A program made the translations under genes and the position numbers. From the NCBI GenBank assembly GCA_029268065.1, contig JAJUHC010000007.1, forward strand, positions 1-64,000: a stretch of DNA of 64,000 nucleotides, written 5' to 3'. Below, piece by piece: positions 44,433 through 53,064 of the stretch (position 1 is the first letter of the stretch; every line of letters begins with the position of its first letter). This DNA comes from Clostridiales bacterium. GTDB lineage: Bacteria; Bacillota; Clostridia; Oscillospirales; Oscillospiraceae. Below the pieces are notes generated by a model, which saw only the letters and a list, made by a program, of their open reading frames with translations, had not been told where the DNA came from and did not search any database.

Positions 44433-46064
44433 CTAGCTGTTTGCTTTGGGCGCGTCCGGCTTCGGAGCCTTGGGCTTGCCGGCGAACTTCATGTCCTTTC
44501 TGAGACCGAAAACGCCGAATATAGCGGTTGCGGTGAGCACGGCGGATACCCAGAAAATCACCCGGGTCGCGTCCGTGACGCAGTCAGAAATGACCTTTAC
44601 GGCCTTGTTGTACAAATCCGTGTTGGCTCCGAAGGTGGCTTTAAAGGCGGCCAGGCTCTTCGGGCTCGCGAGGACGGTGTAGGTTTCCATCGTCTGAAGC
44701 TGAGCGGGAGTGAGCTTGCTGTAAATACCGGCGGCGGTCGCGTTGGGAACGAGCTTCATGAGATGTATGTTGTTTAAGAGTATGTTAAAGATAAGGGAAA
44801 AGAGCGCCGAAGAGAAGTAGTACATAAACGTATAAGTACCGCCCGCTCTGCCCATGTCCTCCTTGTCAACGGAGTTGACGGCGAGCAGCTGACCAAGCGA
44901 AAGAGGAGTTGCGGCCGAAAGGATCAGCGCTATAAATACGGTGGTGGTTGTGGCGGTCTTCATCGTCGCCCAGTATATCATCGATACGACGTTCAGAACA
45001 ACCACGAAGCCCGAGATACCTCTGTACCAGCCGGTCTTCTGCATAAGTATGGGATATACTATGCCGATGCCGTGCCCCAGCATTGTGGGAATGACCCTGA
45101 CCGTAGTGAAGGCGGTGAGCGTCATCCCGAGCCCCTGGACGCTCAATATCTGCTCGTAGGTCTTTACGGTAAACGATGCGTAGTACATGCAGCCGACCAG
45201 GACCGCGCTTATGAAGGCCCTGTTCTTCAGCAGCCGCACTGATATAAGTCCGATATCCTCGTGCTTTCCCTCATACCAGAGCCCGACTCCATAGATGGCG
45301 ATGCCGCCGAGTATAAACAGATAAATGATCGGGCTGGTCCACGGAATCGTCTTGCCGCCGACAAAGGACGCGCCGAAAAGCACCGCAGTTCCGATAACGA
45401 ATATTATCGAACCGCCCCAGTCATACCTGAACTTCGTTTTGACCTTCTCAAGATTTGCAGGCATCGAGGGAATGAGGATAAGCGTAACGATGAAGATGAG
45501 CGTATACAAGGTGAAGTTCAAAATGTAAACGTAACGGAAGGAATACTTTTCAATTATCCATGCTCCTAGCGGGGTAAGCGTTGTCATACCGAGCTGTACG
45601 AGCGAACGGACGCTGTGATATGTTCCGCGGTACTGCATGGGAAGCAGGAGTCCGAGGAGCGTTACGAGACCGGCAGTAGCGCCGCCGGAGCCGATAGCAC
45701 CGATGAGAGTGCCTATGATAAGCATCGGGACGTTGACGATGGCCGCATAGATAAGTCCGGCCGCCATCTGGAAAAGCGCAAGCATAAGCAGAACGGTTTT
45801 ACGGTTGAAACGGTCGAATATGCTGCCCCAGACCAGAGCCGCGACGGCGCGGAACACGCTGTTGATGATATTCTGGAGGTTTAAGTAAGCCGCGGCGTTG
45901 ATATCGGCCATCAAATACGGAGTAGCCGTGCCTGAGAACGCGAGGTTAACTATCGGGCCAAAAGCCATGAGCTGCAAGGCCAGAAATGGTATCATAATTT
46001 CCTTTGAAAAGAATTTGTACTGTTTACTGTCATCCCACTCGAGTATCAGTTCCTTTTTTGCCAC
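44433..46064 (-). CDS. MFS transporter, paralogue 1
   Basis: 543 residues with about 12-14 membrane helices. The MFS loop 2-3 signature is GSIFDRFNRKTVLL, and the N-terminal tail is WDDSKQYKFFSKEI. A large C-terminal loop (KLTPAQLQTMETYTVLASPK) separates the last two helices and is conserved with the neighbour at 46478. The two are paralogues from an old tandem duplication. GTG start with AAGGAGG 8 nt upstream. Own promoter at 46237-46265. Substrate unknown; the nearby acyl kinase and PduL suggest a carboxylate (inference). Confidence 0.87.
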   Translation of the reverse strand: MAKKELILEWDDSKQYKFFSKEIMIPFLALQLMAFGPIVNLAFSGTATPYLMADINAAAYLNLQNIINSVFRAVAALVWGSIFDRFNRKTVLLMLALFQMAAGLIYAAIVNVPMLIIGTLIGAIGSGGATAGLVTLLGLLLPMQYRGTYHSVRSLVQLGMTTLTPLGAWIIEKYSFRYVYILNFTLYTLIFIVTLILIPSMPANLEKVKTKFRYDWGGSIIFVIGTAVLFGASFVGGKTIPWTSPIIYLFILGGIAIYGVGLWYEGKHEDIGLISVRLLKNRAFISAVLVGCMYYASFTVKTYEQILSVQGLGMTLTAFTTVRVIPTMLGHGIGIVYPILMQKTGWYRGISGFVVVLNVVSMIYWATMKTATTTTVFIALILSAATPLSLGQLLAVNSVDKEDMGRAGGTYTFMYYFSSALFSLIFNILLNNIHLMKLVPNATAAGIYSKLTPAQLQTMETYTVLASPKSLAAFKATFGANTDLYNKAVKVISDCVTDATRVIFWVSAVLTATAIFGVFGLRKDMKFAGKPKAPKPDAPKANS

Positions 46065-46236
46065 TGAGGTTCCTCCTTTTACAATTTAGTGCAGCTGCTG
46101 TAAGTTTTTGAAAGCCGGCCAGGCGTGTAGTTTCGCACCTCCCATTCACGAAATGCTGTCGAGGCATGGACTGAATCCGTCTTCTTCAGGCAGCTAAATG
46201 AAATAATTTTTATAATTACACAGGTTCTCGCTGAAA

Positions 46237-46265
46237 ATTATAGCATTTTTACGGTATCGTGTCAA
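46237..46265 (-). promoter_or_regulatory. Sigma-A promoter of MFS paralogue 1
   Basis: Minus strand: TTGACA (46265-46260), 17-nt spacer, TATAAT (46242-46237). It leaves a 5' leader of about 165 nt before the GTG at 46064. The rest of the 413-base gap 46065-46477 is AT-rich and shows no gene or clear terminator for the upstream MFS gene. Confidence 0.85.
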
Positions 46266-46477
46266 TAACCCGCACTCATCAATTTTTGCATTATATCTAA
46301 CAAGCAATAACTTGTGATATGAAAATATGTATAAAATTAATATACAGGTTTTAGTTAATATTACGCTTCAGGGTATCAGAATTGCGATGCGGCCTAATGT
46401 CCTTTCAGCCGCCGTTATTCCGACACGGCTGCGGTTCAATGACAGTTCTCGGCGAGCATCCGGTGCGATTGCATCAT

Positions 46478-48079
46478 TCACGCGCCTCTTTTTTTGGCGG
46501 TGATCTTTATATCGCTTTTAAGACGGAACACAAAGAGGAACGCGACCACGCAGAAGGCTCCTCCCACGAGGAACGACGGGCGCACCGCCGCCGCAACGCA
46601 GTCCTGAACGACCTTGACCGCCTTTTCATATGTGGCGACGTCGTTTCCGAAGGTCGCCTTAAACGCGGAGAGGCTCTTTGTATTCGAGAGAATGGTATAT
46701 GTGGACATGGTATTGAGCTGTGCCGGAGTGAGTTTCGCGAGGATTCCGGCTTTCTCGGCAAAAGGCCTGACGCTGGCCGCATGTATGTTATTGAGAAGGA
46801 TGTTGTATATGAGCGAGAAAATTGCCTGGGAGAAGTAATACACAAACGTATACGTTCCCGCGGCCTTGGAAATATCCTGGCGCTCCACCGAGTTCGCCGC
46901 GAGCATCTGTCCGAGCGCGAGCGGCGTAGCCGCAGTGGTGCAGAGCGCTATAAATACGCTGGTGTTGGACGGATCCCTCAGCGAGAAGAACCAGACAGCC
47001 GATACAATGTTCGTAAGCACGATTATTCCGGTAATAAGCTTGACCTTGCCCGTCTTCTCCATTATTACCGGAAACACCATTCCGATCACATGCCCGAGCA
47101 TGGTCGGTATAACCCTGACCGCAGACCATGCGGTAAGCGACATTCCGAGCCCCTGCACTACATAAAGCTGCTGATAGCTTTTGGTGGAGAACATCGCGTA
47201 ATACAGGCATCCCACAAGCATCGCGGCGACAAAATACCCATTTTTCAGGAGTCTGGTTGACACAAGCGCTATGTCGTCGTGCCTTTTTTCGTATTGAACG
47301 CCAAAATAGTAGACGACAAGACCTCCGATTATGCAAATATAGATTACCGGGCTTGACCACGGCAGTATGCTGCCGCCCATGTAGCTTGCCGCAAAAATAA
47401 TGATGGTGCCGATAAGAAAAATGCAGGTGCCGACGATATCGAACCTTTTCTTGTCCTCTTTTTTGACCGTAGCCGGCATCGAAGGGGCGACAAGGAAGAG
47501 AGCAATAAGTACGAGCCCGTTTGCGGCGGCGGCAAACCAGAGGTTTGAGCGCCAGCCCATATTCAAAATAAGCCATCCTGCCAGGGGCGATGTGAGAGTC
47601 ATCGCGAAGTTGAAGAACACGCGCGCGCTGTAAAACCATCCGCGGTACTTCTGCGGGAGCAGATAGGCGACCATCGCGACAAGCCCGGCCTGCGCCCCGC
47701 CCGTTCCGACGCTGCCTATAAGTATCGCGACGATAAGCATCGGAAGGTTAATGACCATCGCGCGCATCACGGTCGATACGATGGCGATTAGAGAGAGCAT
47801 AATGAGTATGCTGCGTTTATTGTATCTCTCAAACAGGCCGCCCCAGGCAAGAGCCGAGCAGGCTCTGAATATCTGTCCTATAATATTCTGCAGGCTGTTG
47901 TACTTTGCGGCGTTGAGATCCGCCATCATGTAGGGGACTATACCGCTTTCAATATTCATGGCGAATATCGGCCCCAGCGCCATAAGTATCAGGCAGACAA
48001 AAGGTACAAGGATTTCCTTGGAAAAAAACTTATACTGTTTGCCTTCATCCCAGTCAAGTTCCATCACTTTTCTCGCCAT
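46478..48079 (-). CDS. MFS transporter, paralogue 2
   Basis: 533 residues, same architecture as the gene at 44433: N-terminal DWDEGKQYKFFSKEI, loop 2-3 GGLFERYNKRSILIM, and the C-terminal loop KLTPAQLNTMSTYTILSNTK with KSLSAFKATFG. The paralogues differ mainly in the membrane segments, so they may carry related but different solutes. AAGGAGG precedes the ATG by 7 nt. Its promoter is at 48308-48336, separate from that of paralogue 1. Upstream it faces a third, unrelated MFS gene across a 634-base gap. Confidence 0.87.
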   Translation of the reverse strand: MARKVMELDWDEGKQYKFFSKEILVPFVCLILMALGPIFAMNIESGIVPYMMADLNAAKYNSLQNIIGQIFRACSALAWGGLFERYNKRSILIMLSLIAIVSTVMRAMVINLPMLIVAILIGSVGTGGAQAGLVAMVAYLLPQKYRGWFYSARVFFNFAMTLTSPLAGWLILNMGWRSNLWFAAAANGLVLIALFLVAPSMPATVKKEDKKRFDIVGTCIFLIGTIIIFAASYMGGSILPWSSPVIYICIIGGLVVYYFGVQYEKRHDDIALVSTRLLKNGYFVAAMLVGCLYYAMFSTKSYQQLYVVQGLGMSLTAWSAVRVIPTMLGHVIGMVFPVIMEKTGKVKLITGIIVLTNIVSAVWFFSLRDPSNTSVFIALCTTAATPLALGQMLAANSVERQDISKAAGTYTFVYYFSQAIFSLIYNILLNNIHAASVRPFAEKAGILAKLTPAQLNTMSTYTILSNTKSLSAFKATFGNDVATYEKAVKVVQDCVAAAVRPSFLVGGAFCVVAFLFVFRLKSDIKITAKKRGA

Positions 48080-48307
48080 ACAGTTACCTCCTTTTTAATC
48101 ATGTTAATCAAGCAAGACTATTCCGAAGCAATTTCAATACAATCCGAGCACTCCGCTTCTGCCATTTACCGCCTCCCTTCCCGCCCGTACCCGCAAAAAG
48201 CAGACAATCCCGTCAGTTCACCTTTCCGATTCGGGAAAAATATCAAAATAACAGCCCGGCGACGGAAAGATGAAAAAAATTAATATTTAATGCTGTATTT
48301 GTTATGA

Positions 48308-48336
48308 AGTATAGCATCCAATTTATTTATTGTCAA
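48308..48336 (-). promoter_or_regulatory. Sigma-A promoter of MFS paralogue 2
   Basis: Minus strand: TTGACA (48336-48331), 17-nt spacer, TATACT (48313-48308), with a 5' leader of about 220 nt. Confidence 0.85.
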
Positions 48337-48340
48337 TTAA

Positions 48341-48360
48341 AGCTGTAAAAAAATACAGCT
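48341..48360. promoter_or_regulatory. Inverted repeat between two divergent promoters: candidate operator
   Basis: AGCTGTA-N6-TACAGCT, perfect 7-bp arms, lying 4 nt upstream of the leftward -35 and about 25 nt upstream of the rightward -35. The position suits a shared activator or repressor. The YheO-type regulator at 50135 is one candidate. Confidence 0.5.
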
Positions 48361-48385
48361 ATTTATATAATAAAGATAAATTTGC

Positions 48386-48413
48386 TTGACATTTTTTGTG
48401 GAATCTGTATATT
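48386..48413 (+). promoter_or_regulatory. Promoter upstream of MFS gene 3, with a long leader
   Basis: TTGACA (48386-48391), 16-nt spacer, TATATT (48408-48413). It lies 300 nt before the ATG at 48714. The intervening 48414-48713 is AT-rich with no frame and no clear riboswitch; a second, weaker promoter nearer the gene (TTGCAA near 48664) is possible. Confidence 0.65.
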
Positions 48414-48713
48414 TTAGTTTTTCGACCCTATAATTAAAATAAAATAAATTTTATGTAACTTTTTGTCTATCGGCTTGACCAATCTTATCCTCCCGGCCCC
48501 TTTTTCCTATTTTGTTATCCGGACAACTTTGAATTTATCACTCTCCCTTTGGCACCGCTTTTTGCTTTTTTCCGCCCACGTTTTTTTAATCCTGAATTTT
48601 TATATTTCTTATCACGTTAAAATGGCATTTATCTATTAAAATAAAATTATTTGCATTTTGTGGTTGCAAATCGCTGAAATTTATGTTATTTTCTAACGGG
48701 AAAGGATGGAATA

Positions 48714-50072
48714 ATGAAAAATATTACAGCTTCTCAGGAGCCGCAGGTCACAGGCCCTGTTAATCAAAAAATCGCCGCGGATGTAACGCGCAGGGGTGTT
48801 CTCATGACAATCCTCGTCTACCTTGCGCTTGCCGTCACGATGTTTCACAGATCCAGCTCCGGCACAATCCAGGAAGTTATCTCATCGGAGTTCGGACTCA
48901 GCGCAACGCAGTTTTCCGCTTACAGTTCAATGTATTTTTGGCCCTACGTCGTTATGCAGTTTCCCATAGGTTCTCTTGTCGATATTTTGGGGGTTAGGAA
49001 AACGCTGACCGCGGCTTTGTTTATCTCAGCCGTCGGCACTCTTGTTTTTGCATCCGGGACGTCCTTCGCCGCGATATGCATAGGAAGGGCAGTAATCGGA
49101 ATAGGCGTTTCCTCGGGAATGATATCCAGCATCAAAATAACGAGCTCATGGTTCAGAGAAACCTCGGTAATGACGGCGGTGTCCTTCGGCAACATCATCT
49201 CTTCGGGCGGAAATATAGCGGCCCAGACTCCGCTTGCGATTGCGATAGGCGTCTTCACCTGGAGATACACCTTTGTCGCCGTGGCAGTTTCAAACGCCGT
49301 TCTCGCGGTCCTTATATTTATCCTGCTCAGGAATGAACCGACAGACTGCGGCCTGCCCAGCATCCGGGAGCTTTACGGCAAGCTGCCTCAGAAAAGCCCT
49401 GAGGCGGAGAAAATAAGCATCCCCGACGTGCTGAGGTCGATCTTCACCAACAAGTATACCTGGCCGCTTGTAATACTTATGCCTCTTCAAATGGGTATCA
49501 CCAACCTGCTCGGCACGTGGGGCATACCTTATCTCAGGGACGTATTCGGATACACAACAATCCAGGCCTCCTCTTTCACGGCGTACATGACTGTCGGTAC
49601 TCTTGCCGGAGGCTTTATTTTCCCCATGCTTTCCGACAGGATAAGGAGCCGGAAAAAACCGCTTATTTTCCAGGCGGCGGTGTGCGCCGCGACCTGGTTT
49701 CTCCTCGCTTTCGGACATAAGCTGCTCGAGACGAGATGGGTGCTCGTCTGCGTGATGCTGCTCGCCGGGACCTCGAACTCTATGATAGGACTCCTGCTCG
49801 CCCTGGTCAGAGAGGTCAACGACCCGAAGTATGTGGGGATTTCGATCGGAGCTACAAATACCATCGGAATGTCCGCCGCGGCGGCGATGCCCATAATCAC
49901 CGGCGCTCTCATTGATAAGTTCCGTTTCAAAGGCTTCTCGGGCATCTCCCTTTACAGAAATGTATTCCTGCTGCCCTGTCTCCTCGGAGTTTTGGGGCTT
50001 ATAATCTGCTGCGTACTGAAGGAAACTCACTGCAGGTATCTGTCGAACGCTCAGGGACGTTCCGACTCCTGA
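48714..50072 (+). CDS. MFS transporter of the anion:cation symporter (ACS) type
   Basis: 452 residues with 12 membrane helices and a central cytoplasmic loop (about 205-235). Loop 2-3 reads GSLVDILGVRKTL, and the N-terminal FHRSSSGTIQEVISSEF segment is typical of organic-anion:H+ symporters (glucarate, galactonate, phthalate and similar). It is not closely similar to the paralogous pair on its left. GAAAGGATGG precedes the ATG. With the regulator, kinase and PduL genes to the right it suggests uptake of an organic acid, but the substrate is not readable from sequence. Confidence 0.88.
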   Translation: MKNITASQEPQVTGPVNQKIAADVTRRGVLMTILVYLALAVTMFHRSSSGTIQEVISSEFGLSATQFSAYSSMYFWPYVVMQFPIGSLVDILGVRKTLTAALFISAVGTLVFASGTSFAAICIGRAVIGIGVSSGMISSIKITSSWFRETSVMTAVSFGNIISSGGNIAAQTPLAIAIGVFTWRYTFVAVAVSNAVLAVLIFILLRNEPTDCGLPSIRELYGKLPQKSPEAEKISIPDVLRSIFTNKYTWPLVILMPLQMGITNLLGTWGIPYLRDVFGYTTIQASSFTAYMTVGTLAGGFIFPMLSDRIRSRKKPLIFQAAVCAATWFLLAFGHKLLETRWVLVCVMLLAGTSNSMIGLLLALVREVNDPKYVGISIGATNTIGMSAAAAMPIITGALIDKFRFKGFSGISLYRNVFLLPCLLGVLGLIICCVLKETHCRYLSNAQGRSDS

Positions 50073-50076
50073 CCTT

Positions 50077-50110
50077 AAAAACAAAAAAGCAACCGGAAAA
50101 ACCGATTGCT
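50077..50110 (-). terminator. Terminator of the YheO-type regulator gene
   Basis: Minus strand: AGCAATCGG-TTTTT-CCGGTTGCT followed by TTTTTGTTTTT. It lies 25 nt beyond the regulator stop and only 5 nt after the convergent MFS stop. Confidence 0.8.
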
Positions 50111-50134
50111 GATCTGTATATGTTTAATACGGCG

Positions 50135-50824
50135 TTACGCTCCGATATTTCTCAAGTGCATGTACACGGTGTTCTTGCTGGTCCCAAGCATTTCCGCACA
50201 CTTCGCCACGCTGTCCTTTACGCTGAAAACTCCTGCGATATGCAGCCTTCTGACTATTTCCTTGTTTTTGTACTTGCCGGGTATCGACGGGTTTTCCATT
50301 ACGTCGCGCTGAATATCGAGAACCGTCTGCCTTATAATATCGTCGTAATCGTCTGTGTCGCGCGATATGAACTGGATTTTCTTGACCACGATATCCTCGG
50401 GCGGGCAGAAGCTCTTCACCACTTCCGAGACCGGGACGTTCAGGCTGAAGTTAAGGCAAAGCATGCCAATAAGCCTGTCTCCCTCGCCCTTGATTCCAAT
50501 GGTGGCCGATTTGAAAACGTCTCCGCTCGAGTTTTCGCAGAAGTACACGCTTACGGAAGGCTCCCCTTTTTTCATTTGTTCGACGAGCTTGTTTACAAGC
50601 CCGGGAGTGTACTCGTTTATCGTTCTGTTCGCGGTTCTGTCAGTATAGTAGCCGTTAATGATTTTCTTTATCGAGTGATCCCCTATGCCAAGGCTGTGGA
50701 GCACGACCTCGTATCCTTTTCCGAGATATTGTGAGATACAGTCGCAAAGCAAAGAATAAGATTCAAGTATACACTTGTCGGCTTCAGTCAGCTCGACAAG
50801 GTACTCGGGATAATTTTTAGTCAT
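50135..50824 (-). CDS. YheO/DauR-type transcriptional regulator (PAS-like plus HTH)
   Basis: 229 residues. The N-terminal YheO-like PAS domain (about 15-130, with DHSIKKIINGYYTDRTANRTI) senses a small ligand in DauR-type regulators. The C-terminal helix-turn-helix (about 180-229) ends KCAEMLGTSKNTVYMHLRNI. It is divergent from the acyl kinase gene, and an inverted repeat (50862-50880) covers its own -10, so it probably represses itself and controls the kinase-PduL pair. AAGGAAG precedes the ATG. Confidence 0.88.
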   Translation of the reverse strand: MTKNYPEYLVELTEADKCILESYSLLCDCISQYLGKGYEVVLHSLGIGDHSIKKIINGYYTDRTANRTINEYTPGLVNKLVEQMKKGEPSVSVYFCENSSGDVFKSATIGIKGEGDRLIGMLCLNFSLNVPVSEVVKSFCPPEDIVVKKIQFISRDTDDYDDIIRQTVLDIQRDVMENPSIPGKYKNKEIVRRLHIAGVFSVKDSVAKCAEMLGTSKNTVYMHLRNIGA

Positions 50825-50861
50825 TTTGCAAAACTTCCTTTCAGCGACTTTGTGCAGTCAT

Positions 50862-50880
50862 ACATTATTTAACATAATGT
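50862..50880. promoter_or_regulatory. Candidate operator: ACATTAT-N5-ATAATGT
   Basis: Perfect 7-bp inverted arms in the divergent regulator-kinase gap. The repeat covers the predicted -10 (TAAATA, 50871-50866) of a leftward promoter whose TTGACA is at 50894-50889 (17-nt spacer). The layout suggests autorepression by the YheO-type protein. Confidence 0.6.
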
Positions 50881-50997
50881 CAAGGCATTGTCAATAAAAA
50901 TATTTCAGTTTTAAGACTTTATACGATAAAATTGTGACTAATGACTATAAAATATGTTATTTTAATAATTAATAATGTAACGGAGGCGGACAACATA

Positions 50998-52101
50998 ATG
51001 GAAAAAAGGAAGATATTGGTAATCAATATGGGCTCCACATCGTCCCAGGTGGCCTACTGCGAAAACACCGATATTATCGCGCAGCGCGAATGGGCGCACA
51101 AGTCCGAGGAGCTCAAGTCACTCGAAACGGTTGACGATATCGTCGCGTTCCGCAAGAAGCTTGTGCTGCAGTTTCTCGAGGAAAACAATCTGAAGGTGAG
51201 CGAAATGAACGCAATTGCCGCCCGCGGGGTCGGAACCTTCGGAAGCTACCGCCACGGCGCGTATCTTCTTACGCCGGAAGTAGGCGCTGACGCAAGGGCC
51301 GGAGGGGGACACCAGGGGCTCATGTCCTCGACCGTGATCGCCGACGAGCTTTCCCAGCAATACAAGATTCCGGCATACCTCTACGACGTTGTTCCGGTTG
51401 ATGAAATCTATGACATCGCGAGAGTAAGCGGGATACCCAATCACAGGAGAAAGGCGGGCTCCCACACCCTTAACGGCAGGGCCGTCGCCATGAAGACTGC
51501 AGCAAAGCTTGGGATCAAATACGAGGAAGGTACCTTTATAGTCTGCCACATGGGGGGCGGAGTCGGAACAATGTGCCATCACAAGGGACGAATAGTGGAA
51601 ACCTACTCCGCCGAAGAGGGTTCCTTCACGCCGGAGCGCGCAGGAAGAGTCCCCGCCGACGTCATGCGGAAGGTGTATTCGGACCGCAGCCTGACGCCGA
51701 AGGATATCAGGCAGATCCTCAACGTCAACGTCGGCTTATACGGTCATCTCGGCACAAACGATTGCCGCGAGGTCGAAAAGATGATCGCAAACGGAGATAA
51801 AAAAGCCCTTTTGGTCTATCAGGCGATGGCTTATCAGCTCAGCGCGAATATAGGCGCCATTTCGACCGCGGTTAACGGAAAGGTGGACGCCATTATACTT
51901 ACGGGAGGCGTCGCCCACTCAAAGATGATGACCGGCTGGATCACGGAAAGGGTAAGCTTTATCGCTCCTGTACATATCGTCCCGGGAGCCATGGAAGTTG
52001 AGGCTCTCGCGGGAGGCATTACCAGGGTCCTGAACGGCGAGGAAGCCGTCAATGATTACGAAGAGGTGAAGCGCCCTCACACGCTTTTTGAAAATTGTTG
52101 A
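50998..52101 (+). CDS. buk: Butyrate-kinase family acyl kinase
   Basis: 367 residues of the acetate/butyrate kinase (ASKHA) fold: phosphate-1 loop NMGSTSSQVAY, HMGGGVGTMCHHKGRIVET, SFTPERAGRVP, and adenosine motif ILTGGVAHS. It is diverged from standard Buk (NMGS in place of NPGS; TMCHHKG region), so the true substrate may be another short or branched acid. It interconverts acyl phosphate + ADP and acid + ATP. The start is the ATG at 50998, 9 nt after GGAGGCG. PduL follows 54 nt downstream and would supply the acyl phosphate. Confidence 0.85.
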   Translation: MEKRKILVINMGSTSSQVAYCENTDIIAQREWAHKSEELKSLETVDDIVAFRKKLVLQFLEENNLKVSEMNAIAARGVGTFGSYRHGAYLLTPEVGADARAGGGHQGLMSSTVIADELSQQYKIPAYLYDVVPVDEIYDIARVSGIPNHRRKAGSHTLNGRAVAMKTAAKLGIKYEEGTFIVCHMGGGVGTMCHHKGRIVETYSAEEGSFTPERAGRVPADVMRKVYSDRSLTPKDIRQILNVNVGLYGHLGTNDCREVEKMIANGDKKALLVYQAMAYQLSANIGAISTAVNGKVDAIILTGGVAHSKMMTGWITERVSFIAPVHIVPGAMEVEALAGGITRVLNGEEAVNDYEEVKRPHTLFENC

Positions 52102-52155
52102 TTTTTGCTAATAAAATGTATATAATTTGTAATATCATCTGAAGGGAGATATATT

Positions 52156-52725
52156 ATGGGAAAAAAGATTCCGGTATTGGTTTCTGCCAGGCATCTTCAC
52201 CTGTCGCAGGACGTTGTAGACATACTTTTTGGCAAGGGCTTCAAGCTTGAGCCGGCCGCACCCACAAAGGGACAGTTCCTTTCAACCTCCAGGGTAAAGG
52301 TGATAGGTCCAAGGAGCTCTATGGAAAACGTCGCTATCATGGGACCCTGCCGCGGCTTCAACCAGTTTGAAATCTCGATGACTGACACCCGCACCCTGGG
52401 CATACCCGCTCCTCTCCGCATGTCCGGCGATATCGAGGGCACCCCAGGCGTTAAGCTTGTCGGCCCCGCCGGAGAAGTAGAGCTCGACAAGGGCGTTATC
52501 GTTGCTAAGCGCCATATTCATCTCGCAAAGGACGCAGCGGAAGAGCAGGGAATCGCCGACGGCGAATGCGTCATGCTCAAGGTGGAGAGCGACGGGCGCG
52601 CGCTGATATTCGACGATATCATAGCCCGTGTGGGCGGACCCGAAAGCGTCGTTCACATCGATACGGACGAGGGAAACGCGGCCTGCGTGGTCAAGGGCAC
52701 GATGGGCGAGATAATAAAAAAGTAA
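52156..52725 (+). CDS. pduL: PduL-type phosphate acyltransferase
   Basis: 189 residues, two similar halves. Zinc-binding histidines are visible in SARHLHLS (H13, H15) and AKRHIHLAK (H120, H122). It converts acyl-CoA + phosphate to acyl phosphate + CoA. There is no N-terminal encapsulation peptide, so it is likely cytosolic rather than in a microcompartment. With the kinase upstream it forms an acyl-CoA to acid + ATP module. GAAGGGAG precedes the ATG. Confidence 0.93.
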   Translation: MGKKIPVLVSARHLHLSQDVVDILFGKGFKLEPAAPTKGQFLSTSRVKVIGPRSSMENVAIMGPCRGFNQFEISMTDTRTLGIPAPLRMSGDIEGTPGVKLVGPAGEVELDKGVIVAKRHIHLAKDAAEEQGIADGECVMLKVESDGRALIFDDIIARVGGPESVVHIDTDEGNAACVVKGTMGEIIKK

Positions 52726-52742
52726 ATTCCGGCGCATATTTT

Positions 52743-52783
52743 AATGGCCGGCGGTTGTTTTTAAAAACCGCCGGCCATTTTTG
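52743..52783 (+). terminator. Rho-independent terminator of the kinase-pduL operon
   Basis: Stem AATGGCCGGCGGTT/AACCGCCGGCCATT with a T-rich loop, followed by TTTTT. Separate from the duplicated hairpin that follows at 52793. Confidence 0.9.
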
Positions 52784-52792
52784 CGTTAAAGC

Positions 52793-52829
52793 GGCGTCTC
52801 CCCGCGGCTGTCTGCCGCGGGGAGACGCT
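52793..52829 (-). repeat. Target-duplication hairpin left of copy E (distal to udp)
   Basis: A 37-nt unit with stem GCGTCTCCCCGCGG/CCGCGGGGAGACGC, identical to 53022-53058. On the minus strand it is the gene-distal copy; what follows is CGCTTTAACG, not a strong T-tract. Confidence 0.9.
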
Positions 52830-53021
52830 CAGCCTGTCAAAAAACCTAAGAGCAAAAAATGTGATAACAGTACAAACCCATTTTTCCGGCGGCGTGTACG
52901 CCGGAAAAATACATTATCCCGCGCAATTGTGCGCGACCGGGGGTATCGCGGCTTTGGCCGCGTATCAAGGGGGTATTGGATACCCCCTTGAAGCGTGTCG
53001 AAACACTTTTTCGACACGCTC
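52830..53021 (+). mobile_element. Structured intergenic repeat, copy E (192 bp, subfamily 1)
   Basis: Left end CAGCCTGTCAAAAAACC; right end CGACACGCTC. Same left arm as copy D with scattered differences. The third stem-loop reads CGCGGCTTTGGCCGCG: only the loop differs from copy D. The fourth stem has CAAGGGGG/CCCCCTTG. It lies in a 339-base gap between convergent pduL and udp, which otherwise contains the pduL terminator and the duplicated hairpins. Confidence 0.92.
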
Positions 53022-53058
53022 GGCGTCTCCCCGCGGCTGTCTGCCGCGGGGAGACGCT
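53022..53058 (-). repeat. Target-duplication hairpin right of copy E (udp-proximal)
   Basis: Begins 6 nt beyond the udp stop codon; identical over 37 bases to 52793-52829. Confidence 0.9.
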
Positions 53059-53064
53059 GTCAAT

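Noticed and set aside
48414-48713. Riboswitch in the long leader of the third MFS gene
   Set aside because: The segment is AT-rich, without a terminator stem or any aptamer consensus that I recognise.
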